From: Cribrihabitans_A pelagius
GTDB lineage: Bacteria > Pseudomonadota > Alphaproteobacteria > Rhodobacterales > Rhodobacteraceae
Length of the DNA: 64,000 nucleotides
NCBI RefSeq assembly: GCF_048820915.1
Contig: NZ_JBMERR010000021.1
Coordinates: forward strand, 22,388-86,387
Direction of reading: 5' to 3'
This document shows, in pieces, positions 9,553 through 17,445 of the stretch. The translations under genes were made by a program, and so were the position numbers. Every line of letters starts with the position of its first letter. Position 1 is the stretch's first letter. The notes below the pieces were generated by a model. That model did no database searches. It was not told where the DNA came from and worked only from the letters and a program-made list of their open reading frames with translations.

Positions 9553-9733
9553 AGCGGAAAATCCGCTCCGGAGCCGCCTTCACTTGTCCCCTGCCTGCCA
9601 GAGCCATCCCCCGCCCGCAAGCACAATGGCCGTCTCCCCGCCGGGGCGGGGCCCCTCGGCAATTCCGCTTGCGGGCGGCGGCTGTCTCTGGCCGCCGATG
9701 TCCAAGCGAAGGCGGCTCCGAAGCGGAAAATCC
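9553..9733. repeat. Long imperfect inverted repeat (cruciform-like) with flanking 12-bp direct repeat
   Basis: Arms of 61 bases at 9562-9622 and 9667-9727 are complementary without gaps, apart from a poorly matched 10-base internal patch and a few other mismatches. The 44-base apex contains a second G+C palindrome (CCCCGCC/GGGGCGGGG). The 12-mer AGCGGAAAATCC occurs at both ends (9553-9564, 9722-9733) as a direct repeat. It fills the gap between the convergent murD and flavoprotein genes. It could be a bidirectional terminator or a small palindromic mobile element; the sequence alone does not decide. Confidence 0.75.
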
Positions 9734-9739
9734 TGAGGG

Positions 9740-10921
9740 TCAGGCGGCCGCGGCGATGGCAGTGCCGGCAGCAAAGCCGGAGGCCCAGGCCCATTGGAAG
9801 TTGTAGCCGCCGAGCCATCCGGTCACATCCACCGCCTCGCCGATGGCGTAGAGCCCCGGGACGGTCTTGGCTTCCATGCTGCGCGACGACAGCGCATCGG
9901 TGTCGATGCCGCCCAGCGTGACCTCGGCGGTGCGGTAGCCCTCGGTGCCGGCGGGCAGCAGCACCCAGTTTTGCAGGACGTCGCAAAACGCGCGCAGGGC
10001 GGTGTCGGACTGGTCGGCGAGGCGGCCGTTGAGGCCGAGTTCCGGCGCGAGGAACTCGACGAGGCGCGCGGGCAGGTGGCGGGCGAGCTCGGTGGTGAAG
10101 TCGCGGCCGCCCCCGGCCTGGCGCTGCTCCCGCAGGAGGTCATAAAGCGGTGTTTCCGGGATCAGGTTGACCCGGATCTCCTCGCCCTCGCGCCAGTAGG
10201 AGGAGAGCTGCAGCACGGAGGGGCCGGAGAGGCCGCGGTGGGTGAACAGGAGCGCCTCGTCGAAGGACGTGCGGTCGTTCGACAGCCGCGCGGGCAGGGC
10301 AACGCCGGAGAGCGGCTTGAAGCGGCCGTCCGGGAAGGTGAAGGGCACGAGCGCGGGGCGGGTTTCGGTGACCGGCAGACCGAACTGGCGGGCGAGGTCA
10401 TAGGCGAGCCCGGTGGCGCCCATCTTGGGAATCGACTTGCCGCCGGTCGCCACTACAAGGTTGCGGCAGGTGACGGCCTGCGGCTTCCCCTCGCGCAGCA
10501 GGCTGACCTTGAAGCTATCCCCGATGCGCTCGACGGCCTCCACCGAGGTTTGCAGCCAGAGATCGGCGCCCGCGTCCTGCATCTCCCTGACCAGCATCTG
10601 GATGATCTGCTTGGCGGAGCCGTCGCAGAACAGCTGGCCCAGGGTCTTTTCGTGCCAGGCGATGCCGTGCCGGTCCACCAGCGCGATGAAATCCCACTGG
10701 GTGTAACGCGCCATCGCCGACTTGCAGAAATGCGGATTGGCGGAGAGGTAGTTCTCCGGCGCGGCATACATGTTGGTGAAGTTGCAGCGGCCGCCGCCGG
10801 AGATGCGGATCTTCTCGCCCGGAGCCTTGGCGTGGTCGATCACCAGGGTGCGGCCGCGGGTATGGGCGGCGCACATCATGCCGGCTGCGCCGGCGCCGAG
10901 AATCAGGGTATCAATCTGCAT
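9740..10921 (-). CDS. NAD(P)/FAD-dependent oxidoreductase, HI0933/BaiN-like flavoprotein
   Basis: 393-residue flavoprotein of the HI0933 (YhiN/BaiN) family. The N-terminus has the dinucleotide-binding GAGAAGMM fold, followed by the family hallmark GEKIRISGGGRCNFTN, a mid-protein VATGGKSIPKMGATG, and a C-terminal GYNFQWAWASGFAAG FAD-contact segment. Substrates of most family members are unknown; some reduce unsaturated bile acids or act in unidentified redox reactions. The ATG at 10921 gives the normal N-terminus; the frame extends nine codons upstream. It is the second reverse-strand gene in the dcw cluster and is divergent from ftsW with about 160 bases between. Confidence 0.88.
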   Translation of the reverse strand: MQIDTLILGAGAAGMMCAAHTRGRTLVIDHAKAPGEKIRISGGGRCNFTNMYAAPENYLSANPHFCKSAMARYTQWDFIALVDRHGIAWHEKTLGQLFCDGSAKQIIQMLVREMQDAGADLWLQTSVEAVERIGDSFKVSLLREGKPQAVTCRNLVVATGGKSIPKMGATGLAYDLARQFGLPVTETRPALVPFTFPDGRFKPLSGVALPARLSNDRTSFDEALLFTHRGLSGPSVLQLSSYWREGEEIRVNLIPETPLYDLLREQRQAGGGRDFTTELARHLPARLVEFLAPELGLNGRLADQSDTALRAFCDVLQNWVLLPAGTEGYRTAEVTLGGIDTDALSSRSMEAKTVPGLYAIGEAVDVTGWLGGYNFQWAWASGFAAGTAIAAAA

Positions 10922-11083
10922 GGCGGGCATCGACCACGGAACGGGCAAGCGTGCAAGCGCGCGCTGTGCGAATTCCCGCCGCGCAGGGCGGAAGAGGCTG
11001 GCTTGATTACAGCTTTCCGGTTAGGCTTTTGTTCATAGACCCCGGCAAAGGGGCGGAACGAGGCAGATAGTGGCGGTATTTCC

Positions 11084-12253
11084 ATGACTGAGATGGTCTA
11101 TGGCGCGGTTCCCGTGCAGACGGGCGAGCCGATTCTCCCGAAATGGTGGCGGACGCTGGACAAGTGGACGATGTCCTGCATCCTGATGCTGTTTGTGCTC
11201 GGCCTGCTCCTGGGGCTGGCGGCCTCGGTGCCGCTGGCGGCGCGCAACGGTTTTGACAACTTCCATTATGTGGAGCGGCAGGCGGTCTTCGGTGTCACGG
11301 CCCTTGTGGCGATGCTGATCACCTCGATGATGTCGCCCACGCTGGTGCGGCGGCTGGCGGTGATCGGTTTTGCCGCGGCTTTTGTTGCGCTTGCATTTCT
11401 GCCGGTGTTTGGCACCGATTTCGGCAAGGGGGCCACGCGCTGGTACTCGCTTGGCTTTGCCTCTCTGCAGCCGTCGGAATTCCTGAAGCCCGGGTTCGTG
11501 GTGGTGGCCGCCTGGATGATCGCGGCCAGCCAGCAGATCAACGGTCCGCCGGGCAAGCTGATGTCCTTTGGCCTTTGTGTGACCGTGGTGCTGATGCTGG
11601 TGATGCAGCCGGACTTCGGCCAGGCCTGCCTGATCCTGTTTGGCTGGGGGGTGATGTATTTCGTCGCTGGCGCGCCGATGCTGCTCCTGGTCTGCATGGC
11701 GGCGGTGGTGGTGATGGGCGGCATCTTTGCCTATTCCAGTTCGGAGCATTTTGCCCGCCGCATCGACGGCTTCCTGAACCCCGATGTCGACCCGACCACC
11801 CAGCTTGGCTATGCCACCAACGCAATCCGCGAGGGCGGGCTGTTCGGCGTCGGTGTCGGCGAGGGGCAGGTGAAATGGTCGCTGCCCGATGCTCATACCG
11901 ATTTTATCGTCGCGGTTGCAGCCGAGGAATACGGGCTGGTGCTGGTGGTGGTGCTGATTGCGCTTTATGCGTTGATCGTGGTGCGCTCGCTGTTCCGGCT
12001 GATGCGCGAGCGGGACACTTTCATCCGCCTTGCGGGCACCGGGCTGGTCTGCGTCTTCGGGGTGCAGGCGATGATCAACATGGGCGTTGCGGTGCGGCTG
12101 CTGCCCGCCAAGGGCATGACGCTGCCGTTTGTGAGCTATGGCGGCTCCTCGCTGATCGCGACCGGCATTGCGGTGGGGATGCTGCTGGCCTTCACCCGGG
12201 CGCGGCCGCAGGGCGAGATCGCCGATTTCCTGAACGGGCGCGGCCGGGGCTGA
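11084..12253 (+). CDS. ftsW: Peptidoglycan glycosyltransferase FtsW
   Basis: SEDS-family integral membrane glycosyltransferase polymerising lipid II at the septum together with FtsI. 389 residues with about ten membrane spans. Family motifs include ATRWYSLGFASLQPSEFLKP in the middle and PFVSYGGSSLIATG near the end, with an extracytoplasmic loop carrying the DPTTQLGYA and GVGVGEGQVKW region. The start used is the ATG at 11084; an ATG three codons further in is also possible. It follows the flavoprotein gene divergently, so a promoter is expected in 10922-11083. Confidence 0.95.
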   Translation: MTEMVYGAVPVQTGEPILPKWWRTLDKWTMSCILMLFVLGLLLGLAASVPLAARNGFDNFHYVERQAVFGVTALVAMLITSMMSPTLVRRLAVIGFAAAFVALAFLPVFGTDFGKGATRWYSLGFASLQPSEFLKPGFVVVAAWMIAASQQINGPPGKLMSFGLCVTVVLMLVMQPDFGQACLILFGWGVMYFVAGAPMLLLVCMAAVVVMGGIFAYSSSEHFARRIDGFLNPDVDPTTQLGYATNAIREGGLFGVGVGEGQVKWSLPDAHTDFIVAVAAEEYGLVLVVVLIALYALIVVRSLFRLMRERDTFIRLAGTGLVCVFGVQAMINMGVAVRLLPAKGMTLPFVSYGGSSLIATGIAVGMLLAFTRARPQGEIADFLNGRGRG

Positions 12254-12317
12254 CGGCCGGCGCTGGCCGCCAGGACCGAGAGCGGGCCTGCGGGCCGGGC
12301 TGAATGCGGAAAAAAGT

Positions 12318-12365
12318 CACCTGCGCTGGAACCGGGACGGCGCCGTCCCGGTTGAGAACAGGTGC
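12318..12365. promoter_or_regulatory. Perfect 24-bp palindrome nested in outer arms, ftsW-murG gap
   Basis: Bases 12330-12353 form a perfect 24-bp palindrome (half site AACCGGGACGGC). CACCTG at 12318-12323 and CAGGTG at 12360-12365 form an outer complementary pair. No T-run follows, so it is not a classical terminator; in RNA it would form a stable stem 40 bases before the murG start. It could be an attenuator, mRNA-processing element or protein site. Confidence 0.55.
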
Positions 12366-12393
12366 AGGCGAACAAAGAAAGAGACCATCACGG

Positions 12394-13485
12394 ATGGCAC
12401 AGAAACTGCTTTTGATGGCGGCTGGCGGCACCGGCGGGCATATGTTCCCGGCGCAGGCGCTCGCCGAGGCGATGCTGAAGCGCGGCTGGCGGGTGAAGCT
12501 GTCGACCGACGCGCGCGGCGCCCGCTATACCGGCGGCTTCCCCCATTCAACCGAGATCACCGAGGTCTCCTCCGCCACCTTTGCCCGCGGCGGGCTGGCG
12601 GCCAAGGCGCTGGCGGGGCCGAAGATCGCGGCAGGCGTGCTGTCGATGGCGCGGCAGATGCGCCGCGACCGTCCCGATGCGGTGATCGGTTTTGGCGGCT
12701 ACCCGTCGATCCCGGCGCTGGGGGCGGCGGTGCTCTTGAAGCTGCCGCGGATGATCCACGAGCAGAACGGTGTCCTTGGCCGGGTGAACCAGCTTTTTGC
12801 CAAGCGCGTCTCGGGCGTGGCCTGCGGCACCTGGCCGACCGACCTGCCCGCGGGCGTCGCGCATGAGCATGTCGGCAACCCGGTGCGCGCCGCGGTGGCC
12901 GAGCGCGCGGGTGCGGCCTATATTCCGCCGGGCGACTACCCGATGTCGGTGCTGGTGATCGGCGGCAGCCAGGGCGCGCGGATCCTGTCGGACGTGGTGC
13001 CCGCGGCGATGGCGGCGCTGCCGGAGCCGCTGCGCCGCCATCTGCGCGTCTCGCATCAGGCGCGCGAGGAGGACCGTGCCCGGGTGGCGGAGTTTTACGC
13101 CAGCCATGGCATCGACGCCGATGTGCAGAGCTTTTTCACCGATGTGCCCGCCCGCATGTCGGAAGCGCAGCTGGTGATTTCGCGCTCCGGCGCCTCTTCG
13201 GTTGCGGACATTGCCGCGATCGGGCGGCCGTCGGTCCTGATCCCCTTTGCCGCCGCCGCAGGCGACCACCAGACTGCCAATGCCCGCGGTCTGGTGAGCG
13301 CCAATGCTGCCGTGATGATCCCGGAAAGCGCGCTTGATGTTCCGGTCCTGGCAGAGCATATGGGCGCAATTCTGAGTAACCCGCAGGCCGCCGCGCAGAT
13401 GGCGTCTGCTGCACTGAACGCCGGTGTTCCGGACGCCACCGAGAGGCTGGTGGCGCTGGTCGAGCAACTGGCCGAGGAAGGATGA
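12394..13485 (+). CDS. murG: UDP-GlcNAc:lipid I N-acetylglucosaminyltransferase MurG
   Basis: Peripheral membrane GT-B glycosyltransferase converting lipid I to lipid II. 363 residues with the N-terminal G-loop GGTGGHMFPA, HEQNGVLGRVN, and the second G-loop GGSQGARIL at the start of the C-terminal domain, followed by the SRSGASSVADIAAIG donor-binding motif. The ATG at 12394 (after AAGAAAGAGA) is chosen over a frame extension that runs through the upstream palindrome. murC follows after four bases. Confidence 0.96.
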   Translation: MAQKLLLMAAGGTGGHMFPAQALAEAMLKRGWRVKLSTDARGARYTGGFPHSTEITEVSSATFARGGLAAKALAGPKIAAGVLSMARQMRRDRPDAVIGFGGYPSIPALGAAVLLKLPRMIHEQNGVLGRVNQLFAKRVSGVACGTWPTDLPAGVAHEHVGNPVRAAVAERAGAAYIPPGDYPMSVLVIGGSQGARILSDVVPAAMAALPEPLRRHLRVSHQAREEDRARVAEFYASHGIDADVQSFFTDVPARMSEAQLVISRSGASSVADIAAIGRPSVLIPFAAAAGDHQTANARGLVSANAAVMIPESALDVPVLAEHMGAILSNPQAAAQMASAALNAGVPDATERLVALVEQLAEEG

Positions 13486-13489
13486 AAGT

Positions 13490-14887
13490 ATGAACCCTGC
13501 AACCAAACTGCCCGGTGATGTTGGCCCGATCCATTTTGTAGGCATCGGCGGCATCGGCATGTCGGGCATCGCCGAGGTGCTGTTGAACCTGGGCTACAGC
13601 GTGCAGGGCTCGGACCTGAAGGCCTCCAAGATCACCGGCCGCCTGGAGGAGCTGGGCGCGCGTATCTTCACCGGCCAGCGGGCGGAGAACCTCGAGGGCG
13701 CTGCCGTGGTGGTGATCTCCTCGGCGATCAAGCCGGGCAACGACGAGCTGGACGAGGCCCGCCGCCGCGGCCTGCCGGTGGTGCGCCGGGCCGAGATGCT
13801 GGCCGAGCTGATGCGGCTGAAATCGAACATCGCGATTGCCGGCACCCACGGCAAGACCACCACCACAACGATGATGGCGGAGCTGATGGTGGCGGGCGGG
13901 TTCGACCCGACCGTGGTCAATGGCGGCATCATCCATGCCTACGGTTCGAACGCGCGGATGGGGCAGGGCGAGTGGATGGTGGTGGAGGCCGACGAGTCCG
14001 ACGGCACCTTCAACCGCCTGCCCGCGACCATCGCCGTGGTCACCAATATCGACCCCGAGCACATGGAGCACTGGGGCGATTTCGACCGGCTGCGCGAAGG
14101 CTTCCTGGAGTTTGTCTCCAACATCCCCTTCTACGGCATCGCAGTCTGCTGCACCGACCATGCCGAGGTGCAGGCGCTGGTGGGGCGGATCTCCGACCGC
14201 CGTGTTGTCACCTATGGGTTCAACGCCCAGGCTGACGTTCGGGCGGTGAACCTGACCTACAAGGGGGGCATCGCGCATTTCGATGTCGTCTTGCGCGCCG
14301 AGGACCGGGTGATCGAGGGCTGCACCCTGCCGATGCCGGGCGATCACAATGTCTCCAACGCGCTGTCCGCTGTCGCCGTGGCGCGGCATCTGGGCATGAA
14401 CAGCAGCGAGATCCGCACCGCGCTTGCCGAATTCCGCGGCGTCAACCGGCGCTTCACCAAGGTGGGCGAGGTTGGCGGCGTCTCCATCATCGACGATTAC
14501 GGCCATCACCCGGTGGAAATCGCCGCGGTGCTGAAGGCGGCGCGCCAGGCCTGCGAGGGCCGGGTGATCGCGGTCCACCAGCCGCACCGTTACTCGCGGC
14601 TGTCCAACCTGTTCGACGATTTCTGCGCCTGCTTCAATGAAGCCGACGTGGTCGCCATCGCCGAGGTGTTTTCGGCCGGCGAAGATCCGATCGAGGGCGC
14701 GGGCCGCGACGATCTGGTGGCGGGGCTGATCCGCCACGGCCACCGCCACGCCCGCGCAATCCTGAGCGAGGACGACCTGGAGCGGCTGGTGCGCGAGCAG
14801 GCGCGGCCGGGCGACATGGTGGTCTGCCTCGGCGCGGGCACCATCAGCACCTGGGCCAACGCGCTGCCCGCACGGCTGGAGGCCTAG
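13490..14887 (+). CDS. murC: UDP-N-acetylmuramate--L-alanine ligase MurC
   Basis: First Mur ligase, adding L-alanine to UDP-MurNAc. 465 residues with GIGGIGMSGIAEV at the N-terminus, ATP-binding GTHGKTTTTTMM near residue 110, EADESDGTF, and the C-terminal IDDYGHHPVEI motif. The ATG at 13490 follows AAGGATGAAAGT closely after murG, so it is co-transcribed. Length and motifs are standard. The gene order murG-murC-DUF2484-murB is a pattern I associate with Rhodobacterales. Confidence 0.96.
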   Translation: MNPATKLPGDVGPIHFVGIGGIGMSGIAEVLLNLGYSVQGSDLKASKITGRLEELGARIFTGQRAENLEGAAVVVISSAIKPGNDELDEARRRGLPVVRRAEMLAELMRLKSNIAIAGTHGKTTTTTMMAELMVAGGFDPTVVNGGIIHAYGSNARMGQGEWMVVEADESDGTFNRLPATIAVVTNIDPEHMEHWGDFDRLREGFLEFVSNIPFYGIAVCCTDHAEVQALVGRISDRRVVTYGFNAQADVRAVNLTYKGGIAHFDVVLRAEDRVIEGCTLPMPGDHNVSNALSAVAVARHLGMNSSEIRTALAEFRGVNRRFTKVGEVGGVSIIDDYGHHPVEIAAVLKAARQACEGRVIAVHQPHRYSRLSNLFDDFCACFNEADVVAIAEVFSAGEDPIEGAGRDDLVAGLIRHGHRHARAILSEDDLERLVREQARPGDMVVCLGAGTISTWANALPARLEA

Positions 14888-14949
14888 CGGGTGCGGCATC
14901 GCCAGGCTGAACGATTCACAAGGGCCCGCCGGGCCGGGGAGGCGGCGCA

Positions 14950-15198
14950 GTGACCGCCTCGCTCACCCTGGCCGCGGTCTGGGCGCTGGCGGCCAACGTG
15001 CTGGCGATGCTGCCGAGCCGCGACAACCACTGGACCCGCGCCTATGTGCTGATCGTGCTGGGCATCCCGCTCCTGGGCTATGTGACCTATGAAAACGGCC
15101 CCTGGTGGGGACTGGCCCTGCTGCTGGCGGGCATGTCGGTGCTGCGCTGGCCGCTGATCCGTCTGGGCCGCTGGCTGCGCGAGACCTTCGGCCGCTGA
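14950..15198 (+). CDS. Small membrane protein, DUF2484 family
   Basis: 82-residue hydrophobic protein with three likely membrane spans (about residues 3-20, 30-45 and 50-65) and a basic tail (RLGRWLRETFGR). It starts with GTG at 14950, ten bases after a GGGGAGG ribosome site. It lies between murC and murB on the same strand. The length and the central YVTYENGPWWGLALLLAG segment fit DUF2484, a family of unknown function found at this position in related bacteria (from memory, not searched). A role in envelope synthesis is inferred from position only. Confidence 0.75.
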   Translation: MTASLTLAAVWALAANVLAMLPSRDNHWTRAYVLIVLGIPLLGYVTYENGPWWGLALLLAGMSVLRWPLIRLGRWLRETFGR

Positions 15199-15307
15199 GC
15201 CGCCACCCGCCGCCCGCGGCCGGTGCGCGCCTTGCCTCTTTATTTTGGCGCCCGGCTCGGCTACGGACTAGGGCCGCAGGATGTCTGCAAAGAGGGACAG
15301 AAAAAAG

Positions 15308-16249
15308 ATGGCGGCAACTTCCGGCAAGGAACTGCCAGGCGTCCGCGGGCGGCTGGCGGCAGGCAAACAGCTTTCCGAATTGACATGGCTGCGCGTCGGC
15401 GGGCCCGCTGACCATTTCTTCCAGCCCGCCGATGCCGGGGATCTGGCGCAGTTCCTGCGCGATCTCGACCCGGAGGTGCCGGTGTTTCCAATCGGCGTGG
15501 GTTCCAACCTCATCGTGCGCGACGGCGGGCTGCGGGCGGTGGTGATCCGGCTGGGCCGCGGCTTCAACAGCATCGAGACCGAGGGCGGCACCGTGGTGGC
15601 GGGCGCGGCCGCGCTGGATGCGCATGTGGCGCGGCGGGCAGCGGATGCGGGCATCGACCTTACCTTTCTGCGCACCATTCCGGGCACTATTGGCGGCGCG
15701 GTAAGAATGAACGCGGGCTGCTATGGCAGCTATCTCGCAGATGTCTTCCAATCCGCCACCATCGTGACCCGCCAGGGCGAGATCCGCGAGGTCAATGCCG
15801 AAGAGCTTCGCTTCGGCTACCGGCAGACCGAGTTTCCCGAGGGCGCAGTGCTGGTCTCGGCCACGCTGCGCGGGGCGGAAGGCGATCCGGAGGAGCTGCA
15901 CGCGCGCATGCAGGCGCAGCTGGAGGCGCGCGACGCCAGCCAGCCCACCCGCGACCGCTCGGCCGGCTCCACCTTCCGCAACCCGGCGGGGTTTTCTTCG
16001 ACCGGGCGGGCGGATGACGTGCATGACCTCAAGGCCTGGAAGGTGATCGACGACGCCGGCATGCGCGGCGCCCGCCGCGGCGGCGCCCAGATGAGCGAGA
16101 AGCATTCCAACTTTCTGATCAATACCGGTGGCGCAAGTGCCGCAGATCTTGAGGGGCTGGGGGAAGATGTGCGACAAAAGGTTTACGAAGATTCTGGCAT
16201 CACGCTAGAGTGGGAAATCATGCGGATAGGTGATCCGCTTCCCGAATAA
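15308..16249 (+). CDS. murB: UDP-N-acetylenolpyruvoylglucosamine reductase MurB
   Basis: FAD- and NADPH-dependent reductase making UDP-MurNAc from the enolpyruvyl intermediate. 313 residues; visible motifs are LRVGGPADHFFQP, GVGSNLIVRDGG, RTIPGTIGGAVRMNAGCYG and the catalytic region SAGSTFRNP plus HSNFLIN. The size and lack of the extra Tyr loop point to a type II MurB. The ATG at 15308 is preferred because GAGGGA precedes it at normal spacing; an upstream ATG at 15281 has its purine stretch too close. Despite its late position in the cluster it precedes MurC biochemically. Confidence 0.94.
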   Translation: MAATSGKELPGVRGRLAAGKQLSELTWLRVGGPADHFFQPADAGDLAQFLRDLDPEVPVFPIGVGSNLIVRDGGLRAVVIRLGRGFNSIETEGGTVVAGAAALDAHVARRAADAGIDLTFLRTIPGTIGGAVRMNAGCYGSYLADVFQSATIVTRQGEIREVNAEELRFGYRQTEFPEGAVLVSATLRGAEGDPEELHARMQAQLEARDASQPTRDRSAGSTFRNPAGFSSTGRADDVHDLKAWKVIDDAGMRGARRGGAQMSEKHSNFLINTGGASAADLEGLGEDVRQKVYEDSGITLEWEIMRIGDPLPE

Positions 16250-16337
16250 GCGATAAAAACCAAAGGCATTTACCGGCCGACGCGCCTGCGGCGCTGGGCC
16301 GGGATGCACGGCGGGGCAGCGGCCGTTTTAATCTTGG

Positions 16338-16355
16338 TAAAGGCAGCGTTAACGC
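16338..16355. promoter_or_regulatory. CtrA-like box with nested GCGTTAACGC palindrome upstream of ddl
   Basis: TAAA-N7-TTAAC at 16338-16353 matches the alphaproteobacterial CtrA consensus TTAA-N7-TTAA with one mismatch; its right half lies in a perfect 10-bp palindrome at 16346-16355. Another TTAA lies at 16328-16331. It is about 170 bases before the ddl start, in the 275-base murB-ddl gap. This is a pattern match only. Confidence 0.35.
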
Positions 16356-16524
16356 CCCGGTAAGGATTTCGGCACTAATGTGCCGGGGCCCGGCGTTAGG
16401 CTGCCGGGCTGCTGCGGCGGAGCCTCCCGGAAGGCCGGGCCGCGGTGCAGGAACCAAGGGCGGGCCCGCGAGCCGGCTCCAACAATCAGGGGCTAAAAAG
16501 CCCCCAGGCAAGAAGGCGCGAGTG

Positions 16525-17445
16525 GTGAGTAAGTCGAGCGGGACACTCCCGAAAGTGGCGGTGCTGAAAGGCGGCCCTTCGGCCGAACGCGAGGTTTCGC
16601 TGTCGAGCGGCCGGGAATGCGCGGCGGCGCTTCGGGGCGAGGGATTCGAGGTCGTGGAGATCGACGCGGGGACAGACCTCTGCGCGCGGCTGCAGGACGT
16701 GAAGCCGGATGTGGTCTTCAACGCGCTGCACGGGCGCTGGGGCGAGGACGGCTGCGTGCAGGGCATGCTGGAATGGCTGGGCCTGCCCTATACCCACTCC
16801 GGTGTGCTGGCCTCGGCGCTGGCTATGGACAAGCAGCGCTCCAAGGAGGCCTACCGCGCCGCCGGGCTGCCGGTGGTCGAAAGCGGGCTGTTTGCCAAGG
16901 AGGCCGTCAGCGCAGGCCACGTGATGCCGCCGCCTTATGTGGTGAAGCCCAACAACGAAGGCTCCAGCGTCGGCATCTATATCGTGCATGAGGCCGCCAA
17001 TGGCCCGCCGCAGCTGTCGGCGGAGATGCCGGAGCAATTGATGGTGGAGACCTACGCGCCGGGTCGCGAGCTCACCACCACCGTGATCGGGGACCGGGCG
17101 CTGACTGTGACCGACATCCTCACCGACGGCTGGTACGACTACGATGCCAAGTACAAGCCCGGCGGCTCCCGCCATGTGCTGCCCGCGCAGATCCCGCAGG
17201 AAATTCATGACCTCTGCCTCGGCTACGCGCTGGCGGCGCACCGGGTCCTGGGATGCCGGGGCGTGAGCCGCACCGATTTCCGCTGGGACGAGGCGCGCGG
17301 CGCCGCGGGGCTGATCCTCCTGGAGACCAACACCCAGCCCGGCATGACGCCGACGTCTCTGGTGCCTGAGCAGGCGGCATTTTGCGGCATGAGCTTTGGC
17401 GCCCTTTGCGCCTGGATGGTGGAGGATGCCTCATGCAATCGCTGA
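16525..17445 (+). CDS. ddl: D-alanine--D-alanine ligase
   Basis: ATP-grasp ligase making D-Ala-D-Ala for MurF. 306 residues with the N-terminal VLKGGPSAEREVSLSSG motif, HGRWGEDGCVQGMLE, KPNNEGSSVGIY and the C-terminal RTDFRWDE plus LETNTQPGMT metal-binding segment. The start is taken as GTG at 16525 (giving MSKSSG...), which yields the usual family length; an adjacent GTG three bases earlier is equally possible. The frame extends upstream for 49 codons through low-quality sequence and is not used. The end overlaps the ftsQ start by 13 bases. Confidence 0.93.
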   Translation: MSKSSGTLPKVAVLKGGPSAEREVSLSSGRECAAALRGEGFEVVEIDAGTDLCARLQDVKPDVVFNALHGRWGEDGCVQGMLEWLGLPYTHSGVLASALAMDKQRSKEAYRAAGLPVVESGLFAKEAVSAGHVMPPPYVVKPNNEGSSVGIYIVHEAANGPPQLSAEMPEQLMVETYAPGRELTTTVIGDRALTVTDILTDGWYDYDAKYKPGGSRHVLPAQIPQEIHDLCLGYALAAHRVLGCRGVSRTDFRWDEARGAAGLILLETNTQPGMTPTSLVPEQAAFCGMSFGALCAWMVEDASCNR

